From Novosphingobium colocasiae (GTDB lineage Bacteria; Pseudomonadota; Alphaproteobacteria; Sphingomonadales; Sphingomonadaceae): DNA of 64,000 nucleotides. The translations under genes were made by a program, and so were the position numbers. The notes under the pieces are model-generated. The model worked only from the letters and a program-made list of their open reading frames with translations, was not told the origin of the DNA and made no database searches. Position 1 is the first letter of the stretch, and each line of letters begins with the position of its first letter. Of the stretch, positions 58,298-64,000 are shown in pieces. Location of the stretch: NCBI RefSeq assembly GCF_014652555.1, contig NZ_BMZA01000006.1, positions 95,237 through 159,236 on the forward strand, read 5' to 3'.

Positions 58298-59065
58298 ATG
58301 AACGATCTGTTCGACATTCGCGGCAACGTCATTCTCGTCACCGGTGGCGGGGCCGGCATCGGCAAGGGCATCGTCATGGGCCTTGCCGGGGCGGGGGCCC
58401 GGGTCATTGCCTGGGACGTCAACGACGAGGGACTGGCCCAGACGGCGGACGAGGCGGCGTCTGCCGGCCTCACGGTCCACACCGCCCATATCGACGTTAC
58501 CGATGAGGTCGCGGTCAAGGCGGCGACTAACGCGATCGTTGCGGAGCATGGCAAGCTGGATGCCGTGTTCATCAACGCCGGTGTTGCGGGCCGGGCTGGC
58601 CCCGCCATCGACATGGACCTCGACAACTGGCGCAAGGTTCACGCGGTCAACCTCGATGGCGCCTTCATCACGGCCCAGGCTGCGGCGGTGAAGATGAAGG
58701 CGGCGGGGTGCGGCAAGATCGTGTTCACCGCGTCGGTATGGGGCATTCGCGGCGCGCGGCCGGCGCAAGTCGCCGCCTACATGTCGTCGAAGGGCGCGAT
58801 CGTCAGCCTGACCCGGCAGCTCGCGCTGGAACTGGCTCCCCACGGCATCAACGTCAACGGTATCGCGCCGGCTGGCTTTGCCACGGCGCTGGGCGCGGGC
58901 GAGCTCGATCCCTCGTTCGGGGATTGGCTGGTGGGCAAGATGGCGATGGGCCGCATGGTCGAGCCGGCCGAGATGGCAGGACCGGCGCAATTCCTTGCTT
59001 CGCGCGCGTCCGATTGGGTCACCGGCACGACGCTGCCGGTCGACGGCGGATATCTCGCCGAATGA
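58298..59065 (+). CDS. Short-chain dehydrogenase/reductase (255 aa)
   Basis: A classical SDR: NAD-binding 'VILVTGGGAGIGKGIVMGL' (TGxxxGIG), 'VFINAGVAG', the catalytic Ser-Tyr-Lys triad in 'IVFTASVWG', 'YMSSKGAIVSL', and the C-terminal 'GTTLPVDGGYLAE'. An aspartate after the second strand ('VIAWDVND') favours NAD over NADP. Placed after the dioxygenase it is a good candidate for the cis-dihydrodiol dehydrogenase that rearomatises the ring to a catechol. The start is 13 bases after the hydrolase stop. Confidence 0.85.
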   Translation: MNDLFDIRGNVILVTGGGAGIGKGIVMGLAGAGARVIAWDVNDEGLAQTADEAASAGLTVHTAHIDVTDEVAVKAATNAIVAEHGKLDAVFINAGVAGRAGPAIDMDLDNWRKVHAVNLDGAFITAQAAAVKMKAAGCGKIVFTASVWGIRGARPAQVAAYMSSKGAIVSLTRQLALELAPHGINVNGIAPAGFATALGAGELDPSFGDWLVGKMAMGRMVEPAEMAGPAQFLASRASDWVTGTTLPVDGGYLAE

Positions 59066-60000
59066 GCGGCACCGGCGAAATCCGCTTCGACGGCAAGGTA
59101 GCGCTGGTCACCGGCGCGGGGCGCGGCCTCGGTCGGGCCTATGCGCTCGATCTGGCGCGGCGTGGTGCCAAGGTAGTGGTCAACGATGCCAATGTGGATA
59201 TGTCGGGTGGCCGGCTGGAAGGCGCGACGCCGGCGGAGGACGTTGTCGCCCAGATCACGGCCAATGGCGGCGAGGCAGTCGTGCACCTCGGCAACGTGGC
59301 CGATGCCGATGATGCGCGCGACATGGTCGATGCGGCGGTCTCGCGCTGGGGGCGGATCGACATTGTCGTCAACAACGCCGGGCAGATGCGCAAGCTGACC
59401 TTCTCGCAATCGAGCGTGGCGGATTTCACCGATCATTTTCAGGTCCATGTGCTTGGCAGCTACCTGGTGAGCCGCGCCGCCTGGACGCACATGGCGGCGC
59501 AGGGCGGGGGTGCCATCGTGCTGACCACCAGCCAGGTCGGCATGTACGGCCAACTCGATGCGGCGGCCTACGGCACGGCCAAGATGGGCGTCATGGGCCT
59601 GCTCCACGCGATGAAGTTGGAAGCCCCGACCCGCGGCATCCGTGTCAACGCCATCGCACCCTTCGCGCTCACGCGCATGGGAGAGGGCACTTTTCCCGAG
59701 GCGATGCGCCCCTACATCGATCCGGCGCTGGTTGCGCCTGCGGTGACCTGGATGGCAAGCGACCGGTGCGACTGGAACGGCGAAATACTGATCGCCGGTG
59801 GCGGACACTTCGCCCGCGCCCGGGTCAGCGAAACCACAGGGATCGACATCGACAACCCGGCGGGCATATCTGCGGAGGCCATCCACGCGCACAACGCCGA
59901 GATCGCCGACACCGCCGGCATTCTCATGCCTGACAATGCGCTGAGTGCGGTCGGCACAACGTTTGCCCGGCTGGCCAGGCTGAGTGGCACGCCAATCTGA
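59062..60000 (+). CDS. Short-chain dehydrogenase/reductase, MFE-2-like (312 aa)
   Basis: A second SDR overlapping the first by 4 bases (ATGA). It has 'VALVTGAGRGLGRAYALDLA' (NAD loop), 'VVNDANVDMSGG', 'VVNNAGQMRK', Ser in 'VLTTSQVGMYG' and 'YGTAKMGVMGL'. The 'GLGRAYA...VVVND' form is that of the 3-hydroxyacyl-CoA dehydrogenase domain of peroxisomal-type multifunctional enzymes, and the extra ~50 C-terminal residues fit. It may oxidise a hydroxylated side-chain intermediate. Last gene of the operon before transposase scraps. Confidence 0.83.
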   Translation: MSGTGEIRFDGKVALVTGAGRGLGRAYALDLARRGAKVVVNDANVDMSGGRLEGATPAEDVVAQITANGGEAVVHLGNVADADDARDMVDAAVSRWGRIDIVVNNAGQMRKLTFSQSSVADFTDHFQVHVLGSYLVSRAAWTHMAAQGGGAIVLTTSQVGMYGQLDAAAYGTAKMGVMGLLHAMKLEAPTRGIRVNAIAPFALTRMGEGTFPEAMRPYIDPALVAPAVTWMASDRCDWNGEILIAGGGHFARARVSETTGIDIDNPAGISAEAIHAHNAEIADTAGILMPDNALSAVGTTFARLARLSGTPI

Positions 60001-60046
60001 GGTCTGAGGCGAGGATCGACGCCGTCGGTCAGCAGGGGCCGACCAC

Positions 60047-60283
60047 AATCCGATCGGGCAGGTCTTCGCCAAGCTCAAGCACCTGCTCCGAAAGGCTGCG
60101 GAACGATCCGCAGAAGCCACTTGGCGGCGCGTCGGCGACTGGCTGATCGCCTACAACTTCGCCAAGCAACTCAAGGCTCTCAAGTTCAGGACGCCTTACC
60201 AAGCTATCGACGAACTCTGGAAATCAAAGCCCCAAGCATTTATCGTTCAGCCAACCCATCACATGCTGGGACCAAACATCTAA
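60047..60283 (+). pseudogene. Chimeric scrap of two transposase C-termini
   Basis: One 78-codon frame ending at TAA 60283. Its first half, 'NPIGQVFAKLKHLLRKAAER', is the C-terminal part of an IS630-type transposase; its second half, 'YNFAKQLKALKFRTPYQAID' and on to 'HMLGPNI', is the C-terminus of an IS481-type transposase. Both lack their catalytic cores. Their in-frame join shows at least two IS insertions and a deletion at the right end of the cargo. Confidence 0.65.
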
Positions 60284-60634
60284 TGTAGATGGTGTGGATG
60301 TGAGAGCGGCCTGCGGACGGTTATGCCGCCGGATTCGAGAGCGGCGTCCAGCGGCTTATCGACTTTGGAATGGCGGGTTCCGGCATAAGATGACATTCAA
60401 CGGTTGCACCGGCATCGGCAGGAAAGTCCCAATTGCAGTCCACCACCCCCGCTTCCTGAGCGCTGATCCTTGGCCCAGCCAAGGGCCTGACGCCATCAAC
60501 CCGTGAAGGGTCCGCTACGCTGGGCGTGCGGCCTTGAGGCTGCGCCTCTGCGGTGATTGCAGCCCTTGCCCGGACACATCGGGCGCCTGTCGCGCGGGGG
60601 ACGGTCCCCCGCCTCCAAGACAGGAGCCGGAACG
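60284..60634. other. Gap with a leader hairpin, no clear gene
   Basis: About 350 bases between the transposase scrap and the 54-aa gene. Frames on either strand (e.g. 60321-60677 minus) lack protein-like character. A hairpin GCGGGGG-ACGGT-CCCCCGC at 60594-60612, shortly before the CAGGAG ribosome site of the next gene, looks like a structured leader. Confidence 0.4.
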
Positions 60635-60799
60635 ATGTCGCTCTCGCAAGCCCAAGCCTTCGCCTCAAGCCTCGCATACTCTCTGATGGCCGTAATTGTC
60701 ATCTTCCGCGCCGGAGACGGAACCCTCTCGGTCGTCCCCTCCAGCGAATTCGATGGCGATGCCGAAGTCGTCGCGGAAATCGATCCCTTCGCGACGTGA
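60635..60799 (+). CDS. Small island-borne protein (54 aa)
   Basis: A short protein 'MSLSQAQAFASSLAYSLMAV' with a middle 'VIFRAGDGTLSVVPSSEFDG' and an acidic end 'EIDPFAT'. I recognise the type as a small conserved protein of sphingomonad integrative elements, of unknown function. A CAGGAG site and the leader hairpin precede it. No membrane segment is certain; residues 8-26 are moderately hydrophobic. Confidence 0.6.
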   Translation: MSLSQAQAFASSLAYSLMAVIVIFRAGDGTLSVVPSSEFDGDAEVVAEIDPFAT

Positions 60800-60940
60800 C
60801 CAGCCAGGACGCTTGTCCGGGAGTGGCGAACTGCACGAATTCCGCTCCCGATACAGGCAATTTCTCGTTATACTTCAGGCCGCGCCGAGGTGGTGGTGGA
60901 TGGCGCTCCCGTTGGGCATGATTTCGCGGAGACCACCACC

Positions 60941-61375
60941 ATGATCGTCATTGCTATCATCGCATCGCTCGCCGCCGTTGGCGCGCTGTGCTGGCTGCTG
61001 TTCGCACTTTCCGTCAGCGCGCTACCCGTGATGGCCGGCCTCAGCGTCAGCATATGGGCGCATCAGGCGGGTACGGGCATTGCAGGCTCCGTTGCCGTCG
61101 GACTGACCGTGGCGGGTGCAACGCTTGCTATTGGCCGGTTCCTGCTGATCGCCTTGCGTCCGACCTGGCTGAAGATTGCTGTGACGCTTGCCTTCGTCGC
61201 TCCGGCTGCCTTGGCAGGTTATCTCGCTACCTACGGCATCGTGCGCCACCTCATGCCGTCGGGATTCTGGCAGATCGCGCTCGCCGCAATTGGTTCGGTC
61301 GTGGTCGGCGCGGCGGCATTCACTCGAATGATCGCCACTGCCGAATTGTCGGATCGGCCCGTCCGATCAGCCTGA
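60941..61375 (+). CDS. Multi-helix membrane protein of the island backbone
   Basis: A 144-residue protein with about four hydrophobic helices (residues ~2-22, 28-50, 55-72 and 78-100, with more up to 125) and a short polar tail 'TAELSDRPVRSA'. It starts 'MIVIAIIASLAAVGALCWLL'. There is no transporter motif. Similar small membrane proteins occur beside the DUF2285/HTH genes of related islands. The start at ATG 60941 is preceded by CGGAGACC. Function not assignable. Confidence 0.65.
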   Translation: MIVIAIIASLAAVGALCWLLFALSVSALPVMAGLSVSIWAHQAGTGIAGSVAVGLTVAGATLAIGRFLLIALRPTWLKIAVTLAFVAPAALAGYLATYGIVRHLMPSGFWQIALAAIGSVVVGAAAFTRMIATAELSDRPVRSA

Positions 61376-61411
61376 CTCGTTTGGTCCGCAGGGACATGAC
61401 GAGAAAGCGTC

Positions 61412-61933
61412 TTGCGCTGCGCGCCGGTCGTTTGCTTACGAAGTAAAGTCGAGCGGGGCGGGATCTTTGGGTGCCACGCCGTCCTGGGCGATTGTGGCGG
61501 CGCCCATCATCTCTGGATACGTGATCCGCGGGCAGGACAGGCGCTCGCCTATGTGATCCCGCGCGACGGCGCGATGGTTCGGCGGGCCGAGGCAACCCGG
61601 CGGCTTGATCTGCGGCTCTCGGGCGTTCCGCCCGGCCGCTGCCCCGGCGCCATGCGGCCGACCGCCTTTCAGGCGCGCCGCCTTTATCTGCTCCTCGACA
61701 TTCTCGATGCGCTGCAGGCGCCGGGCAAAGGGCGACCCAGCACGCATGAGATCGCCGAACGGCTGATCTACCCGCGCCTCGCGATCGGTCGCGGTGCCGA
61801 ATGGAAAGCATCCTCCGAGCGCCGCCGTACCCAGCGGCTGATCGACGAGGCGCTCGCGCTCATGAACGGCGGCTATCGCGCTCTGCTGCGGGGGCGTCCA
61901 GCCGGTGCGACAAAAAGCGCCGGCTCAAAATAG
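61412..61933 (+). CDS. DUF2285-domain protein, possibly 5'-truncated
   Basis: About 173 residues. The C-terminal ~110 residues match DUF2285: 'LYLLLDILDALQAPGKGRPSTHEIAERLIY' then 'EWKASSERRRTQRLIDEALALMNGGYRALL', a family linked to DNA-binding/regulatory functions on integrative elements. The N-terminal domain (DUF6499-like) that normally precedes is absent; the only upstream in-frame start is TTG 61412, and the first 30 residues are not family-like. It may be a decayed remnant. HTH and replication genes follow, as expected for this backbone. Confidence 0.55.
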   Translation: MRCAPVVCLRSKVERGGIFGCHAVLGDCGGAHHLWIRDPRAGQALAYVIPRDGAMVRRAEATRRLDLRLSGVPPGRCPGAMRPTAFQARRLYLLLDILDALQAPGKGRPSTHEIAERLIYPRLAIGRGAEWKASSERRRTQRLIDEALALMNGGYRALLRGRPAGATKSAGSK

Positions 61934-62024
61934 CCGCTCCCCCGCGCCGCCGGAACTCCGCGACTGTCCGACCGGGCCTTCCACGCCGCCCGGCGATTGG
62001 CCCCAGACGCCGAGGAGTACCCCT

Positions 62025-62282
62025 ATGCACACGTCCGCCGCCCATTCCGGCCCGCGCTACCTCAGAACCCCCGATGCCGCGAAGCTGCTCGGTCTCTCGC
62101 CGCGCACGCTTGAAAAGCACCGCTGCTATGGGACCGGTCCGGTCTTTCGCCGGCTCGGCGGGCGCGTGGTCTATGCCCTCGACGATCTCGAGGCCTGGGC
62201 AGACCTCGGCACCCGCCGTTCGACCTCCGACCCCGGCGTCGGCACCGTCTATCCCGCCAAGCGCCGCCCGGCTGAAGGCTGA
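62025..62282 (+). CDS. AlpA/MerR-like helix-turn-helix protein
   Basis: An 85-residue DNA-binding protein: 'YLRTPDAAKLLGLSPRTLEKHRCYGTGPVFRRLGGRVVYALDDLEAWA' is the excisionase-type (HTH_17) winged helix, of which 'AAKLLGLSPRTLEKHR' is the recognition helix. Such proteins act as excision or transcription regulators of integrative elements. GAGGAG precedes the ATG at 62025. It is 5 bases upstream of the RepA-relaxase fusion gene. It appears intact. Confidence 0.82.
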   Translation: MHTSAAHSGPRYLRTPDAAKLLGLSPRTLEKHRCYGTGPVFRRLGGRVVYALDDLEAWADLGTRRSTSDPGVGTVYPAKRRPAEG

Positions 62283-62287
62283 TCGGC

Positions 62288-63913
62288 GTGCCGTCATCCC
62301 GATCCCTCGAACCGGCAGCTCTTCACGGCGAGCAACTGGAGCTCTTTCGACCGGCGCCCGGTCCTGTCGCCCTGCGCGACGCGCAGGATCTCATGACCTG
62401 GCCCTTCTTCAGCCTCGCCAAGTCGCGCCGCGTTGCGCCGATCGACTTTCGCATGGGCGAGACCTGGATCTCGGTCGAAGCCGTGCCCGAACACGGCATG
62501 GCGGCCATCTGGGATGCCGATATCCTGATCTGGGCCGCCAGCCAGATCGTCGAGGCGCGCGATGCCGGGCGTCCGACGTCGCGGCTGATGGCCACGACAC
62601 CGCACGCGATCCTTTCCTATATCGGCCGCGGTACCAGCCGGGACAATTACGATCGCCTGAAAGCCGCATTCGACCGGCTGCAGTCGACTACGGTCGCGGT
62701 CGATCACTGGAACACCGACAACCCCCATGTCCATGTGCTCGTACGCGGGGTGACCGGGGACGGCGCCGATCTCGTCATCGACCGGGGCTATATCAGTTCC
62801 GGCTTTCGTGCCCAGGCCGAGGAGCGCGTGACACTCGAGCTTGGACCTCGCAGCGACCTCGAGATCCGCACCGCGTTCGAACGCGAAGTCGATGCCGAGC
62901 GATGGACGAGCCTTGATCGCCGGTTGCAGAACATGGCCCGCGAGACGGCGGGGCTGATCGACCTGAGGCCAGGCGGCGACGCTGACCCTGCCATGCGTCG
63001 CCTGCTGCTGGGCCGTGCCGCCAGGCTGGAGGAACTCGGCCTCGTCTCGCGCGAAGACGTTGGTCTCTGGACGATGGAAGCGGGCGCCGAACAGGTGCTG
63101 CGCGATCTTGATATCCGCGGCGACGTGATCAAGACCATGCACCGGGCGATGAGCCGGCAAGACCGCGCCTTTGATCCCGCGGCGCTGGAACTCCACGATC
63201 AGCCACCGGCCGATCCGGTTATCGGCCGCCTCGTCGAACGCGGGCTTCACGACGAACTCACCGGCAGCGCCTATGCCGTAATCGATGGCATCGACGGACA
63301 TGTTCATCATCTGCGTTTCGATGACATCGACATGACCGGAGATGCCGCCCCCGGTTCGATCGTCGAACTGCGGTCCTGGGGTGACGCGAAAGGGCGGGCC
63401 CGCCTGTCGCTGGCAACCCGCAGCGACGGGCCCCTCGCCGAACAGGTGGCGGCGCCCGGTGCCACATGGCTCGATCGCCAGCTCCTGTCGGGCGAACCCA
63501 GCGCCGCCAGCGATGGCTTCGGTCTCGAAGTCCGCGCGGCGATGGATGCGCGCGCTGGCCACCTCGAATCGCTCGGGCTTGCCCGACGTCAGGGCCAGCG
63601 ATTGATCCTCGCGCGCGATCTGATCGACACGCTCCGCTCCCGGGAGATCGAACAGGCGGTGCAGACCATCGCCGATCGCACCGGCCTTGCGCACAAGGCC
63701 TCGGCCGCCGGCGATCTGGTGAGCGGGACCTATCGCGAGCGCGTGACGCTATCCTCCGGGCGCTTCGCCATGATCGACGAGGGACTGAGCTTCCAGCTCG
63801 TACCCTGGTGCCCGGCGCTCGACAAACATCTCGGCGCGCACATCACCGGCACCATGGCGCCGGGCGGCGGCGTCGATTGGGCCTTGGGGCGCGGCCGGGG
63901 GATCGGGCTGTGA
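62288..63913 (+). CDS. In-frame fusion of RepA-type replication initiator and DUF3363 relaxase
   Basis: A 541-residue chimera. Residues 1-136 are the N-terminal part of an alphaproteobacterial replication initiator: 'LELFRPAPGPVALRDAQDLM', 'PFFSLAKSRRVAPIDFRMG', 'AIWDADILIWAASQIVEARD' and 'GRGTSRDNYDRLKAAFDRLQSTTVA'-type ending. From residue 137 ('VDHWNTDNPHVHVLVRGVTG') it is a DUF3363 relaxase lacking its N-terminal catalytic part; one histidine motif (HVHV) remains and the C-terminus 'GRGRGIGL' is complete. Normally several genes (ParA, TraF-like peptidase, DUF736 etc.) separate these two, so a deletion of several kilobases is likely. Neither activity is expected. Confidence 0.8.
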   Translation: MPSSRSLEPAALHGEQLELFRPAPGPVALRDAQDLMTWPFFSLAKSRRVAPIDFRMGETWISVEAVPEHGMAAIWDADILIWAASQIVEARDAGRPTSRLMATTPHAILSYIGRGTSRDNYDRLKAAFDRLQSTTVAVDHWNTDNPHVHVLVRGVTGDGADLVIDRGYISSGFRAQAEERVTLELGPRSDLEIRTAFEREVDAERWTSLDRRLQNMARETAGLIDLRPGGDADPAMRRLLLGRAARLEELGLVSREDVGLWTMEAGAEQVLRDLDIRGDVIKTMHRAMSRQDRAFDPAALELHDQPPADPVIGRLVERGLHDELTGSAYAVIDGIDGHVHHLRFDDIDMTGDAAPGSIVELRSWGDAKGRARLSLATRSDGPLAEQVAAPGATWLDRQLLSGEPSAASDGFGLEVRAAMDARAGHLESLGLARRQGQRLILARDLIDTLRSREIEQAVQTIADRTGLAHKASAAGDLVSGTYRERVTLSSGRFAMIDEGLSFQLVPWCPALDKHLGAHITGTMAPGGGVDWALGRGRGIGL

Positions 63914-63923
63914 CGGGACGCGC

Positions 63924-63960
63924 GGCATTGTTGCAAAATTCAGTGTCCCAAGTGAGGAGC
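63924..63960. mobile_element. Probable end of an IS6-family element
   Basis: GGCATTGTTGCAAAATTCAG begins 11 bases after the relaxase stop and resembles IS6-family terminal repeats (IS26, IS6100: GGCnCTGTTGCAAA). No transposase frame is visible in the last ~75 bases, so the element extends outside the window. The boundary is inferred from motif resemblance. Confidence 0.5.
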
Positions 63961-64000
63961 AAACCCTCCGACTTCAGTCGGATGCTGGCTTCAGCCTTCG

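Noticed and set aside
60321..60677. 118-codon minus-strand frame between the transposase scar and the 54-aa gene
   Set aside because: Arg-rich, no motif, and it overlaps the leader hairpin and start of a more credible plus-strand gene.

Overview
The window is GC-rich chromosomal DNA from an alphaproteobacterium, most likely a sphingomonad (Novosphingobium/Sphingobium-like). The signs are UrcA, DUF1491 and DUF2497/PopZ-family proteins, several large TonB-dependent receptors, and dispersed intergenic repeats of a kind I associate with Sphingomonadales. The genus is an inference; there is no rRNA or other species marker here.

Region 1 (1-17.5 kb) is ordinary core genome: a partial thioesterase, DUF1491, a SleB-type cell-wall hydrolase, exonuclease III with an ErpA-like Fe-S carrier, a CBS protein, a 2Fe-2S protein/thioesterase pair, DUF2497, a TolC-type channel with a Pcm-like methyltransferase, class I fumarase, a LytS/LytTR two-component pair, UrcA, a lipid-kinase-like protein, a metallophosphoesterase, and a PadR/DUF1700/GIN-domain operon. 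Two gaps (3.2-4.0 and 12.2-12.85 kb) are filled by modular non-coding repeats (called A, B and C here).

Region 2 (17.5-19.6 kb) is a small accessory spot. It holds two gene scraps, a second copy of repeat C, and a visibly AT-richer two-gene cassette (an unknown 112-aa protein plus a NYN/PIN-like putative nuclease) joined by a TGATG stop-start overlap. It is the best candidate in the window for an undescribed two-component system.

Region 3 (19.6-34.7 kb) is core and envelope genes: a porin, a TonB receptor/cytochrome b561/TonB receptor operon, GST, VOC and small unknown proteins, argB, a lipoprotein, YggT, folD, marC, a LON-substrate-binding-domain protein, a thioredoxin-TPR protein, and tRNA-Gly(GCC).

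Region 4 (34.7 kb to the end) looks like an integrated conjugative-type island beside tRNA-Gly. Its backbone is decayed: parB has an in-frame amber codon, a toprim protein is fused in frame to a DUF2493 protein, a flanking unknown gene is frameshifted, a DUF2285 protein looks 5'-truncated, and a RepA-type replication initiator is fused in frame to a DUF3363 relaxase. An IS6-like terminus follows the last fusion. Between the two decayed flanks lies an intact catabolic cargo (41.2-60.0 kb): the catechol ortho-cleavage operon catBCA-pcaIJDF-MFS with divergent catR, then a two-unit module of unknown substrate. That module has a CocE-type hydrolase plus a LeuB-like dehydrogenase, and a Rieske dioxygenase alpha/beta pair, TonB receptor, alpha/beta hydrolase and two SDRs. 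Four copies of a TTGTNNNACAA motif flank both units and probably bind the GntR regulator encoded between them. The simplest reading is that an aromatic compound is imported, hydrolysed, dihydroxylated and rearomatised to catechol, then taken to succinyl-CoA and acetyl-CoA. The substrate is not visible from sequence, and no ferredoxin or reductase for the dioxygenase lies in the window.
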